From positions 1-64,000 of the forward strand of contig JBGPWL010000008.1 of NCBI GenBank assembly GCA_041492185.1: a stretch of 64,000 nt of DNA. Direction: 5' to 3'. Source of the DNA: JAOAPY01 sp041492185. Lineage in GTDB: Bacteria > Acidobacteriota > Blastocatellia > Pyrinomonadales > Pyrinomonadaceae. The translations under genes and the position numbers were made by a program. Numbering within the stretch: the first letter of the stretch is position 1; each line of letters starts with the position of its first letter. A model generated the notes under the pieces. That model did no database searches. It was given only the letters and a program-made list of their open reading frames with translations, and was not told where the DNA came from. Below, in pieces: positions 18,288-27,337 of the stretch.

Positions 18288-19166
18288 ATGCTTTGTACGG
18301 ATTTTGAAGATCGGTTAAGTGATTACCTCGACGGCGTGCTCGACGCAGACACGCATAGGATGTTCGCGTCGCATGCCCTGCGGTGTCCCGTATGTAATCA
18401 GACTTTGAGCGAAGTCAAAAATACCGTTCGAGCGTGCCGCAGTGCTGACGTGCCTGCGCCGTCCGGCGAATTCGAGGCGCGCATTCTCCTGAAGACGATG
18501 CCTGAGACGACGATGACCTGTGATGAGTTTGAGGAATCTCTGACAGATTATCTCGACGGGTTCCTGCCGGCTCCTTTTTATCATCGTTGGGAACGACATG
18601 CGGCGCTCTGCAGTCGTTGCACTGAATTGCCAGGTGAAGTCGTTCGTTCAATTGGTGCTTGCTACACTTACAAGAGTGAAGAGCTGCTCGTGCCTGAGGG
18701 CTTGAATGCCAGAATTCTTGAGGCGACGCTCGGTACGACACTGCCCGAAGACGTGCGTGCTTCGTTTAGTTCCCGATTTGCTTCCAGTTTGCGTCGATGG
18801 CTTGACCCGATCGTCTCCCCACAACTGGCGACAGTGGCAACGATGCTGCTGGTAGCGGTATTTGTGCTAACGAATACAGTATCAGCCGATGGCTCCATCA
18901 GCGGCATGTACCGCGCCAGTTTGCGTTTGGCTGAGCAGAGTTACGCCAATAGCGCGGCTGACGATCCAACCGGTGTATCGGAGGGAGTCAAGGAGTTCTT
19001 TGTCGGCTCGCAGGACCAAAATGCACCGGCTCCGAATCCGCCGGCGCCAAATCCTCCGAACCAGAACTCGGCGGACAAGAACGCTAGCCAGAAGAAGGAC
19101 AGCAGCGTGCAAAAGCAACCGAACAATCAAAACAATCAAAAGGGAAGTGCCCAACGAAATCGGTGA
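18288..19166 (+). CDS. Anti-sigma factor with two zinc-finger (zf-HC2) domains
   Basis: About 292 residues from the ATG at 18288; the frame extends upstream to a GTG at 18219. Two ZAS-like units are visible: MLCTDFEDRLSDYLDGVL...HALRCPVCNQ and MTCDEFEESLTDYLDGFL...HAALCSRCTE, so the anti-sigma domain is duplicated in tandem. A transmembrane helix (LATVATMLLVAVFVLTNTV) follows near residue 210. The C-terminal periplasmic tail is low-complexity and rich in Pro, Asn, Gln and Lys. It directly follows the ECF sigma gene, its probable partner. Confidence 0.85.
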   Translation: MLCTDFEDRLSDYLDGVLDADTHRMFASHALRCPVCNQTLSEVKNTVRACRSADVPAPSGEFEARILLKTMPETTMTCDEFEESLTDYLDGFLPAPFYHRWERHAALCSRCTELPGEVVRSIGACYTYKSEELLVPEGLNARILEATLGTTLPEDVRASFSSRFASSLRRWLDPIVSPQLATVATMLLVAVFVLTNTVSADGSISGMYRASLRLAEQSYANSAADDPTGVSEGVKEFFVGSQDQNAPAPNPPAPNPPNQNSADKNASQKKDSSVQKQPNNQNNQKGSAQRNR

Positions 19167-19192
19167 ACCGAAATGTTCGGGGTGATTACAAA

Positions 19193-19960
19193 ATGATGTA
19201 TTGCTCGTATCACGCGAAGAGTCCCGCAGTGGTCCAGTGTAATCAGTGCGCCCGACCTTTGTGCGCAGCCTGTGATCATCGCATTCGCGGCTTCCCGTTC
19301 TGCCAGGACTGCATCGTCGTCGGCGTTGAGTTGCTCCGCCAGCAATCTAATTCGTCGGCATCGCCCATCATCAGGCGCAAGAGTTCTCCGTTTGTCGCGA
19401 CCCTGCTTTCGTTTGTGCCCGGTCTCGGCGCAGCGTATAACGGCCAAACGTCGAAGGCGATCGTTCACTTCGCGATCTTTGCGAGCTTCTTCCAGATGGC
19501 AGTGCTTACGCATGGAATGCATTTCTTTGTTTTGGGAGTGCTGGGCACGTGGCTGTTTGCGGCAGTCGACGCGTGTCGAACAGCGCAGTTGATGCGTGCC
19601 GGCCTGGCTTTGGAAACCGAAGAAGACGTGATTGCGCGCCGGCTTTACGGAAACCCATTTGCCTGGGGCGTCACGCTTGTGGTCATCGGGACAGTATTCC
19701 TGCTGCAAACGCTGCTTGGGATTCAGTTGCCGGTGAGACAATTACTGCCGGTAGCCCTGGTCGCGGTCGGAGCCTACATGCTTTTCGATTATCTTCGTCG
19801 CCGCAAGGCGTCCGATCGAGTGATTCGCTTTGATTCGAGACGGCCGCCACCGTCAGTGGTCGCCACGACCAGGTTTGAATCGCAGCGATTTCCCACTGGA
19901 GAGACGACGGAGTTTGGGCGACGAGAGGTTGGTTCTATTCCGTTTGAGCGGCGCTCTTGA
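19193..19960 (+). CDS. B-box-type zinc finger membrane protein
   Basis: About 255 residues from the ATG at 19193, which has GGGGTGA 7 nt upstream; a GTG at 19163 overlapping the previous stop is an alternative. The N-terminus has a compact Cys/His cluster (CSYHAKSPAVVQCNQCARPLCAACDHR...FCQDC) typical of B-box-like zinc ribbons. Four or five hydrophobic helices follow, including a glycine-rich first helix (FVPGLGAAYNGQ) and a LiaF-like pair (FAWGVTLVVIGTVFLLQTLLG). The tail is basic and soluble. It is the third gene of the sigma/anti-sigma run and likely a membrane-stress component. Exact function unknown. Confidence 0.75.
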   Translation: MMYCSYHAKSPAVVQCNQCARPLCAACDHRIRGFPFCQDCIVVGVELLRQQSNSSASPIIRRKSSPFVATLLSFVPGLGAAYNGQTSKAIVHFAIFASFFQMAVLTHGMHFFVLGVLGTWLFAAVDACRTAQLMRAGLALETEEDVIARRLYGNPFAWGVTLVVIGTVFLLQTLLGIQLPVRQLLPVALVAVGAYMLFDYLRRRKASDRVIRFDSRRPPPSVVATTRFESQRFPTGETTEFGRREVGSIPFERRS

Positions 19961-20001
19961 AAGATTCTTAATATTGGTAAGGAACTAAGGAAGGTAAAAT
20001 A

Positions 20002-20217
20002 ATGGCTTTGCTTAAAATTTTTGGCCGACTCGGGGGCGTCGTGGCACTCATACTGCTTATCGTAGCTCTACTTCGTCAACTCGTGGTCATGTTTGGTTTC
20101 CTGTTAGCGCTGATCAAGTTCGCGATCGTGATGGCCTTCCTCCTCCTGATCGTAATGATCGTGCTGGCAATTCTCCGAGATCGATCGAGACGCCGCAAAG
20201 AAGCGGAAGATCTCTGA
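20002..20217 (+). CDS. Small hydrophobic membrane protein
   Basis: 71 residues with two long hydrophobic helices (VVALILLIVALLRQLVVMFGFLLALI and FAIVMAFLLLIVMIVLAIL) and a basic C-terminus (RDRSRRRKEAEDL). The ATG is preceded by AAGGAAGG, a strong ribosome-binding site. It lies 41 bp after the B-box protein and ends the sigma-factor run. It has no recognisable family. Size and position resemble small phage-shock-like membrane proteins, but that is only a guess. Confidence 0.7.
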   Translation: MALLKIFGRLGGVVALILLIVALLRQLVVMFGFLLALIKFAIVMAFLLLIVMIVLAILRDRSRRRKEAEDL

Positions 20218-20516
20218 CTTCGGATCCACACTGCACTTGAAACAATTCCGGCTGCTCTCGGTTTGCAATTCTTTCCGCTCGTGTGATAGGGTGCGCCTTC
20301 CTGCAGCATCGGCCGGAGAAGTTTTCACCTCAGCACTTGCGAGGTTTCGACTTTTCCAGCTGCAGATCTTCAAGCAGGTTTTTAAGAAATAAGACCTCGT
20401 AGAGACAATTAGTTACGCTCCAGCTTGCCTTCCCTCATAGGCAACTGGGCCTTTGCTGTCGCTTTGCGCGCTGGCCCCTGGTATTTTTGCGCGGACGCGA
20501 CTAGAGGAGTTGCCAA

Positions 20517-21374
20517 ATGGTTAGAGACGAACGCTTCTATGCTTTCATAATTACTTACACCTCTCGTTCACGCGCCCAATTCCGCCGGATTTGTTTACAC
20601 AAGAAATGGTTGAAGCTTTCAGCGGTAATCGCCTTTCTCGTTGTTTGTGGCGCGGCTTACGGTTTTTACGGCTTGACGCAGCAGGCGGCGCATCTGCGCA
20701 TCGAACGCGAGAACCAGCGCCTCCGGGCAGAAACCGCAAAGCAGCGCCGGGAAATAAATGAACTCAATCATCGCGTCGAAGCGGTGGAAGATACTTCGAG
20801 AAAACTCGCGGAAAAATCCGGCGTGGTCAGCAATGATGGCGCGCGATCGCCAGGCGCAGGTGGGCCAGCACTGCCGCTCGACGCGATCGGTCTGAACGCT
20901 CTCGAGAACAAAATGAGTCGCCTGGAACAAAGCCTGCGCGCTTACGAATCGGTGCTGCGCGAACGCGGTTTTACTCCTTCGCTATGGCCGGTTCAGGGAA
21001 GACTGGAGAGCGGCTTTGGCGGCAGACGTAATCCATTCGGGGGACGTTCGTTTGAGTTTCATACCGGGCAGGACATCGTCAGCGCGTGGGGTACGCCGGT
21101 CGTGGCAGGCGCGAAGGGCAAGGTGACTTTTGTTGGCTGGCAGCACGGCTACGGCCAATTGGTTGTTATTGATCATGGCGGCGGTTTGACAACTCGCTAT
21201 GGCCATCTTTCGCATATCGACTGCGCGCTCGGACAAGAGATCGGGCGCGGAGAGTTCATCGGTCGCGTCGGTTCGACCGGTCGCTCGACGGGACCGCACC
21301 TGCACTATGAAATCAGGATCAATGATGAGCCAGTGGATCCGCTGGGGTATCTACTGACCAGCGCCAAACAATGA
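20517..21374 (+). CDS. M23 family metallopeptidase (LytM/NlpD-like) with coiled coil
   Basis: 285 residues. A membrane-anchoring helix (LSAVIAFLVVCGAAYGFYGL) near residue 40 is followed by a coiled coil (LRIERENQRLRAETAKQRREINELNHRVE) and a C-terminal peptidase M23 domain with zinc motifs FHTGQDIV and GPHLHYEIRI plus the central GHLSHID. Both His ligands are present, so it should be an active peptidoglycan endopeptidase or activator in the periplasm. AGAGGAG precedes the ATG at 20517. The upstream 299 bp holds no gene. Confidence 0.88.
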   Translation: MVRDERFYAFIITYTSRSRAQFRRICLHKKWLKLSAVIAFLVVCGAAYGFYGLTQQAAHLRIERENQRLRAETAKQRREINELNHRVEAVEDTSRKLAEKSGVVSNDGARSPGAGGPALPLDAIGLNALENKMSRLEQSLRAYESVLRERGFTPSLWPVQGRLESGFGGRRNPFGGRSFEFHTGQDIVSAWGTPVVAGAKGKVTFVGWQHGYGQLVVIDHGGGLTTRYGHLSHIDCALGQEIGRGEFIGRVGSTGRSTGPHLHYEIRINDEPVDPLGYLLTSAKQ

Positions 21375-21382
21375 GTAGCATG

Positions 21383-21413
21383 GACTTCAGCTTGTGAATC
21401 ACAGACTGAAGTC
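21383..21413 (+). repeat. Hairpin between M23 and S46 peptidase genes
   Basis: Arms GACTTCAG and CTGAAGTC (8 bp, perfect) enclose a 15-nt loop nine bases after the M23 stop. It resembles other dispersed palindromes in this window and could serve as an mRNA end structure. Confidence 0.5.
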
Positions 21414-21480
21414 TGCGCAACTTTCTGCTAATATCTCCTCGCCCTGTTCAATCTCGGTCAGTAAAGGAATTCCCGAACAT

Positions 21481-23691
21481 ATGCGCTTGATACTTTCTCG
21501 TCTGGCAGCCGTCGGGCTTGCCGTGTTGATGTGTGTGACTTTTGTTCCGGTCCGCGTGCTCGGCGACGAAGGCATGTTTTTGCCCGATACGCTTACTCGC
21601 CTGACCTGGGACAAACTTAAGAAGCGTGGGCTCAAAATCCCGCTCACGCAGATCTACAATCCGAACGGCGTCAGCCTCAAGGATGCGGTTGTGATCGTCG
21701 ACGGCGGGACCGGGGAATTCATCTCGGCCGAGGGTCTCTTGCTCACGAACCATCACGTCGCGTTCGATGCGTTGGTGTCAGCTTCAGATCCGACGAAGGA
21801 TTATTCTACCAATGGCTACAAAGCCAACTCGCGCGCCGACGAACTGCCGGCGAAAGGCTATACCGTTACGATCACTCAGGATCTAAAGGACGTCACGAGC
21901 GAAGTTCTCAAAGGCATTGATGAAAAGACTTCTCCCGCTGAACGCGCCGTCACGATTCAACAGCGCGTGCGAGAAATGGAAGCCGCCGGCGCGAGGGAAT
22001 CAGAAGGCATTTCCGTGCGCGTCCTCGCAATGAGTGAAGGACTTGTTTACTACCAGTTCACGTATCTTATTTTGCGGGACGTGCGGATCGTCTATGCACC
22101 ACCCAAGAATATCGGCTTCTTTGGCGGCGACCCGGATAATTTCGAGTGGCCGCGTCACGACGGCGACTTCACTTTCATGCGCGCTTACGTTGGCCCGGAC
22201 GGCAAGCCCGCTGATTATTCATCAGACAATGTTCCTTTCAAGCCAAAGAAGTATTTGCCCATTTCCATGAGCGGCGTACGCGATGGCGACTTCATGATGG
22301 TGTTGGGCTATCCGGGATCGACGCGACGTTATCGCGAGAGTTATTCAGTTGCTTACAATCAGAATGTCACGCTGCCTTTCCTCATCGACTTTCTTTCGAA
22401 CCAAATCGATCTTCTGACCGACACAGGCAAGAGCGATCCGGCATTGCGCATCAAGCTGCAGAGCAACATTTTCGATCTCAGCAACACATTGAAGAACTTT
22501 GAAGGTTCAGTCACAGCAATGAAGCAAGCGGGCATCGTCGATAAGAAACGTGCGGAAGAAGCAGCCTTCACACGCTGGATCGGCGAAAGTCCGGCGCGAC
22601 AAGCAAAGTACGGTGAGGCGTTGCCGGCGCTACAAAAGGCTTACGACGAATTACTCAAGACAGCGCAACGCGAGAACGTCACACAGCAAATGGCCGGAGC
22701 CAGTAACTTGTTGCAGATCGCGGCGGTCAGTCAAATGGTTGCCGCCGACAAAGAAAAGCCTGAAGCCGAACGCAATCCGGCGCTGGCTCAAACTGTGCAG
22801 CGAATCCGCGCCGGCGTTGCTGCGATTCTTGCTGAACGTAATCCAGGTGTCGAACGAGGAACACTGATTTTCCTGCTGCAAAAAGCAGACGAACTTCCGG
22901 CCGGCCAGAAGATCGAATTCCTGGAAAAACGATTTGGCAATCTTAAGGGAGTCGAGCGACGACGAGCGGAGGATGAATACGCGCGCGCCATCGCCGACAG
23001 CAAGCGTTTCTCAACTCCGGAATCAGTGGCTGCTCTATTTGATATGTCCGCGGCGCAACTTAGTGAACTGCACGAACCGCTCCTTGAGTTCTCCGCCGAG
23101 GTCAACAAATTGTCTCAGCAGTCGCGTCCACGCGCCCAGCGCTTCAACGCTACAGTGACCCGCTGGCGTTCGCTGATTTTCGAAGGGATGAGCGAAATGA
23201 AGGGCACGAAACCCTATCCTGACGCAAACCGCACGCTGCGTTTCACCTATGGCTCAGTCAAAGGTTACGTGCCGCACGATGCAGCGACTTATTCTCCCTT
23301 TACTCATCTGTCAGGCGTAATCGAAAAAGACACCGGCAAGGAGCCATTCGATGTTCCCGAAAAACTGAAGCAGCTTTATCGCGCGCACGACTTTGGACCA
23401 TATGCCGATGGAGCTGATGTGCCCGTGAATTTTCTTTCGGACACCGACATCATCGGCGGTAACTCTGGCAGTCCGATCATGAACGGTCGCGGCGAGCAGG
23501 TGGGAATAATTTTCGACGGCAACTATGAAGGTCTCGGCAATGACTTTTTCTACAACGAGACGAAGGGACGAGCGATCGCCGTCGATATTCGTTACGTGCT
23601 GTTCATCGCTGACAAGTTCGGAGGGGCCGGTTACATCTTGAAGGAGTTGGAACTGAGAAACGCTCCGGCCGCGCTTCGTCGTGCCGCTTAA
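21481..23691 (+). CDS. S46 family serine peptidase (dipeptidyl-peptidase 7/11-like)
   Basis: About 736 residues from the ATG at 21481 with AAAGGA upstream and a clear signal peptide (LAAVGLAVLMCVTFVPVRVLG). The catalytic His lies in EGLLLTNHHVAFDALVS, the Asp region around WPRHDGDFTFMRAY, and the Ser in IIGGNSGSPIMNGRGEQVGIIFDGNYE. This is the S46 chymotrypsin-like triad arrangement. These periplasmic or surface enzymes remove dipeptides from oligopeptide N-termini in asaccharolytic bacteria. The residue that sets DPP7 versus DPP11 specificity was not assigned. Confidence 0.93.
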   Translation: MRLILSRLAAVGLAVLMCVTFVPVRVLGDEGMFLPDTLTRLTWDKLKKRGLKIPLTQIYNPNGVSLKDAVVIVDGGTGEFISAEGLLLTNHHVAFDALVSASDPTKDYSTNGYKANSRADELPAKGYTVTITQDLKDVTSEVLKGIDEKTSPAERAVTIQQRVREMEAAGARESEGISVRVLAMSEGLVYYQFTYLILRDVRIVYAPPKNIGFFGGDPDNFEWPRHDGDFTFMRAYVGPDGKPADYSSDNVPFKPKKYLPISMSGVRDGDFMMVLGYPGSTRRYRESYSVAYNQNVTLPFLIDFLSNQIDLLTDTGKSDPALRIKLQSNIFDLSNTLKNFEGSVTAMKQAGIVDKKRAEEAAFTRWIGESPARQAKYGEALPALQKAYDELLKTAQRENVTQQMAGASNLLQIAAVSQMVAADKEKPEAERNPALAQTVQRIRAGVAAILAERNPGVERGTLIFLLQKADELPAGQKIEFLEKRFGNLKGVERRRAEDEYARAIADSKRFSTPESVAALFDMSAAQLSELHEPLLEFSAEVNKLSQQSRPRAQRFNATVTRWRSLIFEGMSEMKGTKPYPDANRTLRFTYGSVKGYVPHDAATYSPFTHLSGVIEKDTGKEPFDVPEKLKQLYRAHDFGPYADGADVPVNFLSDTDIIGGNSGSPIMNGRGEQVGIIFDGNYEGLGNDFFYNETKGRAIAVDIRYVLFIADKFGGAGYILKELELRNAPAALRRAA

Positions 23692-23740
23692 TGGCCGTCG
23701 GAATTTTCAATGTCGGTATTTTGAATGGGAGGATCGAGCC

Positions 23741-24268
23741 TTGAAGAAGATAACTATCACTCTGTGTCTGACGCTGACGATCTCAATGCTGGTTGGCGTC
23801 AGTTTCGCAAAACCAGGCGCCAGGTTTGGTGTACCTGTTACCCAGGAAAATCGGATCTTCAGCCACAAAGAAGCCGGCGTTCAATTCGAATTGCCAAACG
23901 GCTGGAAGGCAAAACCGGACGGTGAAGTGGTGACCGTTTCGACAGCGGACGATAGCCTGCAGATGGTCTTTTGGGTCCCCGATGAGGACACTTTCGACGC
24001 CGCCGTCAAAGCTCTGGACAACGAACTGAGCAAGACAATCAAGAATATCAAGACCACCGACAAGGGAACTTCAGACACTCACAATGGCATGCCACACTTC
24101 AGCCAGGGCGGAACGGGCGAGGTTAACCGCACCACGATCGAGTGGAGCGTTGATGTGCTTGCGGCCAAAAAGGTAGTGATTATTTTGACCTTCGCCGCAC
24201 CCGGAGTCGCTGAAAAGCACGCCGATGAGGCTGTGAAATTCATCGCCAGCATCAAAAAAATCGAATAA
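23741..24268 (+). CDS. Secreted hypothetical protein
   Basis: About 175 residues. The best start is TTG at 23741, since GGGAGG lies 8 nt upstream and a signal peptide begins there (KKITITLCLTLTISMLVGVSFA). The mature part (VQFELPNGWKAKPDGEVVTVSTADDSLQMVFWV) resembles PsbP/DUF1795-like small exported domains of unknown role. A similar style of protein is encoded at 30199-30717. It follows the S46 peptidase by about 50 bp on the same strand. Confidence 0.68.
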   Translation: MKKITITLCLTLTISMLVGVSFAKPGARFGVPVTQENRIFSHKEAGVQFELPNGWKAKPDGEVVTVSTADDSLQMVFWVPDEDTFDAAVKALDNELSKTIKNIKTTDKGTSDTHNGMPHFSQGGTGEVNRTTIEWSVDVLAAKKVVIILTFAAPGVAEKHADEAVKFIASIKKIE

Positions 24269-24330
24269 TACAGGCTAACCAGCGGCGTTTGGACTGCGGG
24301 GGCGCTCATTCGGCAGTACGGATTTTTTTG

Positions 24331-24360
24331 TTGACAGGCCTGACGGCTTTCGCTTAGTAT
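24331..24360 (+). promoter_or_regulatory. Sigma-70-type promoter of the cold-shock gene
   Basis: A perfect -35 box TTGACA at 24331-24336 and a -10 box TAGTAT at 24355-24360 are separated by 18 bp. Transcription from about 24367 would give a leader of roughly 265 nt before the cold-shock ATG, as in cspA-type mRNAs. Confidence 0.6.
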
Positions 24361-24632
24361 GCGCCCTCGTTCCAAGGCAGGGTTTCCTTTGATTAAGTCC
24401 CAGCATTTCGATCTGCAAGCTTTACAGTAATGAGTAGTTCAGTCTTGGCCCCCTTTTCTGCATGGTGAATTGCGCTATTGTGCGCTTTCTGCCATGCAGT
24501 TTTTGTTGATTGTGTGTTTCCGTGCAGCGCCTCTTGAAAGCGCCCCCGGCTCACAAGCATTAACTGGTCGGCGCGAAAGCTCCCAAAAAGCTCTCTCGCC
24601 CGTTTTACCGAATCGTTAGGAGGATTCGTTTC
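24361..24632 (+). promoter_or_regulatory. Long 5' leader of the cold-shock mRNA
   Basis: About 270 bp with no gene. It lies between the putative promoter and a strong AGGAGG ribosome-binding site seven bases before the ATG at 24633. Long structured leaders are known to control cspA translation by temperature. No specific cold-box motif was identified by eye. Confidence 0.45.
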
Positions 24633-24839
24633 ATGTCTAGAATAACCGGCAAGGTCAAGTGGTTTAACAACTCGAAGGGCTATGGTTTTATTGAACAGCC
24701 TGGCTCTTCGGACATCTTCGTCCACTACAGCGCCATTCAAGGCGAAGGCTTCAAGACTCTCGAAGAGGGTCAGGAGGTCGAGTTTGAAGTGACGCAAGGC
24801 CCGAAAGGTCCACAGGCCGAAAAAGTGATCAAGATGTAG
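24633..24839 (+). CDS. Cold-shock protein (CspA family)
   Basis: 68 residues forming a single cold-shock domain. RNP1 is GYGFIEQ and RNP2 is DIFVHYSAI, within the typical frame ITGKVKWFNNSKGYGFIEQPGSSDIFVHYSAIQ split across two strands. It binds single-stranded RNA/DNA as a chaperone. A strong AGGAGG precedes the ATG, and a perfect hairpin terminator lies 72 bp downstream, making it a monocistronic unit with its own promoter and long leader. Confidence 0.95.
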   Translation: MSRITGKVKWFNNSKGYGFIEQPGSSDIFVHYSAIQGEGFKTLEEGQEVEFEVTQGPKGPQAEKVIKM

Positions 24840-24910
24840 AGTCTCCCCGGCTTGCTTAAGCATAGCCACTGACCGCTTCCGGTCTCAAACGTCCGGTAAG
24901 CGAGGCAAAG

Positions 24911-24944
24911 AATAAAGGCGACCATTTAACTGGTCGCCTTTATT
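24911..24944 (+). terminator. Rho-independent terminator of the cold-shock gene
   Basis: A perfect 14-bp stem (AATAAAGGCGACCA / TGGTCGCCTTTATT) with loop TTTAAC. The arms carry A- and T-tracts on both sides, so it can act in either direction and may also serve the convergent gene at 25029. Confidence 0.85.
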
Positions 24945-24951
24945 CATGTCC

Positions 24952-25020
24952 GACAAACTTTTCAGTTTGTCCCTGCAAAGAGGATCAATCAGAAGGCAAC
25001 GACAAACTGTGAAGTCTGTC
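24952..25020. repeat. GACAAAC palindromic repeat pair
   Basis: Two palindromes, 24952-24971 (GACAAAC/GTTTGTC) and 25001-25020 (GACAAACT/AGTCTGTC, one mismatch), belong to the family seen at 3464-3526. The second ends nine bases before the stop of the convergent gene. Confidence 0.55.
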
Positions 25021-25028
25021 GAACATTA

Positions 25029-25679
25029 CTATTCGTCGTCGGCCTTTGCTTTGAAGCTGACGTGGCCGCCGGCAACGTCAACTGAGAAACGCACTCGATC
25101 GCATCCCAGTCGCTCTTTCAAGCCGTCGGCTTTCGAGGCGATCAGTCTGTGAAATCGAGGAAATGAAAAGTCCGCCGTCGGTTCGCCACACCGTCGCTTG
25201 GCTTCGAGCAGAGAGTTGTAAAGGTTCTTGACCGTCGCGACGTCTTTGTGCGCATCGGCGCAAACAAATGTGGAGTGATTGACAGGTTCGGTCTCTTCCT
25301 GCCTGACGGTAGCTCGCGCGGCAGTCGCCGGATCGCGGCCCTCTTCGCGGCCCTGCAGAGTACGCCGCCAAAGATCGCGAAAGGCAGTGTAACGGGAAGC
25401 GAGAGAGTTATAGTGAAACCGCTGAGCATAGTTGAGCGTCCGATCGTCTCCCAGTCTCTTAATCAACGTTTCGACCCGGTTCTTCGTATCGTAGGGTGGT
25501 CTCTTGGCCGCGCCGTTAAAGTAAATATCAAACTCAATCTTTAATCGGCGAACGTCCTCTTCGAGCCGAACCAGTTGTTCTTCAACAGTCGGCTGATCGT
25601 CGGCCGTGCCAAACTTTGCTTTGTTCTTACTCAGGCTTCTGTTTTGCGAGCGAACTAACTTGTTATCGCGAAGAGACAA
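25029..25679 (-). CDS. MXAN_5187 C-terminal-domain-like protein
   Basis: 216 residues, soluble, highly charged. A coiled-coil segment (TVEEQLVRLEEDVRRLKIEF) leads into DIYFNGAAKRPPYDTKNRVETLIKRL and then AQRFHYNSLASRYTAFRDLWRR, a pattern I associate with the MXAN_5187 C-terminal domain family of myxobacteria and acidobacteria. The TTG start at 25679 is well supported by AGGAGGT eight bases upstream. The C-terminal half (KNLYNSLLEAKRRCGEP...RFSVDVAGGHVSFKAKA) is also conserved in style. Function is unknown. It is divergent from selA. Confidence 0.65.
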   Translation of the reverse strand: MSLRDNKLVRSQNRSLSKNKAKFGTADDQPTVEEQLVRLEEDVRRLKIEFDIYFNGAAKRPPYDTKNRVETLIKRLGDDRTLNYAQRFHYNSLASRYTAFRDLWRRTLQGREEGRDPATAARATVRQEETEPVNHSTFVCADAHKDVATVKNLYNSLLEAKRRCGEPTADFSFPRFHRLIASKADGLKERLGCDRVRFSVDVAGGHVSFKAKADDE

Positions 25680-25854
25680 GGGCAGGGACCTCCTTCAGCA
25701 GTCGACGCATCACGGGGAGGCGCCTTGTAACGAGTCTAGGTGTTCGGAAAGCGGCGTGTCAACAGATTGTTTGAAACGAATCAAACGCCCGTCGGTAACT
25801 GTTGCTTGATTTGATTGAATCGCGTCAAGATCATATTCTAACGAAGAGACGCCT

Positions 25855-27282
25855 ATGCCAGAGTCGGCCACCGCAAAAATGTCCCTGTTACGAGCCTTGC
25901 CGTCCGTCGATCAATTGCTGCGCACTGAAGCCGCGGTCGCGTTGCGCAGTTCCGTCGGCGTCGAGCGGATTACTGTAATGGCGCGCGCAATAACTGATGA
26001 ACTGCGTCAGGAGATTCAAGCTCGCACGCCTGCCCAGCGCGGCAACAACGCGCGTGAAGCATTACTGGCCGAGGCAACGAGTAGACTTGAAAAAGCCTGC
26101 GCGCAGGATCGTCTGTCCGGACTTCGCCGCGTGATAAATGCGACTGGCGTGATCATCCACACTAACCTCGGGCGCGCGCCGCTGTCTGAATCCGCTCGCG
26201 CAGCCCTGGCGCGGGAAGCCGCCGGTTATTGCACGCTTGAGTATGACGCAACAACCGGAAGTCGCGGCCGGCGTGGCGCTCGCGTCGAACATCTTCTAAT
26301 CGAGATGACCGGCGCCGAGGACGCGCTGGTTGTCAACAACTGCGCCGCGGCGGCGTTGCTGATCCTGACCGTGCTGGCAAGAGACGGAGAAACGATCGTC
26401 TCGCGCGGCGAGCTGGTGGAGATCGGCGGCGACTTCCGCGTGCCCGATGTGATGGCCGGCTCCGGCACGCAGATGATCGAAGTCGGAACAACCAATCGCA
26501 CAAAACTGGACGACTACCGGCGAGCCTTGCATGAAAGAACGCGCTTGATCATGCGCGTTCATCAATCCAACTACCGCATCGTTGGATTCACTACTTCACC
26601 TACACGCGTCGAAACTGCTGCGTTGGCGCACGAAGCGGGACTCCCTTTGTACGAAGACGCCGGATCCGGGGTGTTGCTCGATCTCAGTCAATACGGATTG
26701 GCCGACGAGCCGCTTATCGCGCAGTGCATTACCGAGGGCGCGGATGTGGTTTCGTTCAGCGGCGATAAATTACTCGGATCAGCCCAGGCTGGATTGATCG
26801 TCGGAAGACACGACATCGTCGATCGCTTGCGCAAGCATCCGCTCTATCGCGCGTTGCGCGCCGACAAACTCTGCCTCGCGGCGCTCGAAGCGACGCTTGA
26901 CTCATATCGCCGCGGTGCTTCAATTGCCGAAGTGCCCGGGCTGCGGATGTTGTCCCTGACGCTGCCCGAGTTGGAAGAACGTGCGCAGGCTTTTGTGCAG
27001 AGTTATCTCCAACGCACTGGTTCGCTGACTCTCAAGCTTGAAATCATCGAAGGCGTCTCAGCAATAGGCGGCGGCTCCGGACCAAACACGCATCCGGCTA
27101 CTGCTTTGATCGCGCTCAGTCATTCGGACCACTCCGCCGACGATCTTGAGCAGGCGCTTAGGCTCTCCAGTCCTCCGATCATCACGCGCATTGCCGAGGG
27201 AAAAGTCCTGATCGACCTTCGCACCGTCCATCCGCAGGAGGAATCCGAAATCCTCGGCGCCCTCGCGGCTTTGGCCCGCTAA
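25855..27282 (+). CDS. selA: L-seryl-tRNA(Sec) selenium transferase
   Basis: 475 residues, full length for SelA. The N-terminus LLRALPSVDQLLRTE is the tRNA(Sec)-binding region. The PLP domain shows INATGVIIHTNLGRAPLS, VVNNCAAAALLILTVLARDGETIVSRGELVEIGG, and the PLP lysine in VVSFSGDKLLGSAQAGLIVGR. SelA converts seryl-tRNA(Sec) to selenocysteinyl-tRNA using selenophosphate. No selB, selC or selD is within the window, so the rest of the pathway must be elsewhere if it is functional. Confidence 0.95.
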   Translation: MPESATAKMSLLRALPSVDQLLRTEAAVALRSSVGVERITVMARAITDELRQEIQARTPAQRGNNAREALLAEATSRLEKACAQDRLSGLRRVINATGVIIHTNLGRAPLSESARAALAREAAGYCTLEYDATTGSRGRRGARVEHLLIEMTGAEDALVVNNCAAAALLILTVLARDGETIVSRGELVEIGGDFRVPDVMAGSGTQMIEVGTTNRTKLDDYRRALHERTRLIMRVHQSNYRIVGFTTSPTRVETAALAHEAGLPLYEDAGSGVLLDLSQYGLADEPLIAQCITEGADVVSFSGDKLLGSAQAGLIVGRHDIVDRLRKHPLYRALRADKLCLAALEATLDSYRRGASIAEVPGLRMLSLTLPELEERAQAFVQSYLQRTGSLTLKLEIIEGVSAIGGGSGPNTHPATALIALSHSDHSADDLEQALRLSSPPIITRIAEGKVLIDLRTVHPQEESEILGALAALAR

Positions 27283-27337
27283 CCTCTCAAATAACCAATC
27301 AGATCGAGAAAAGCCTTATTTCACTATAGATTAAACG

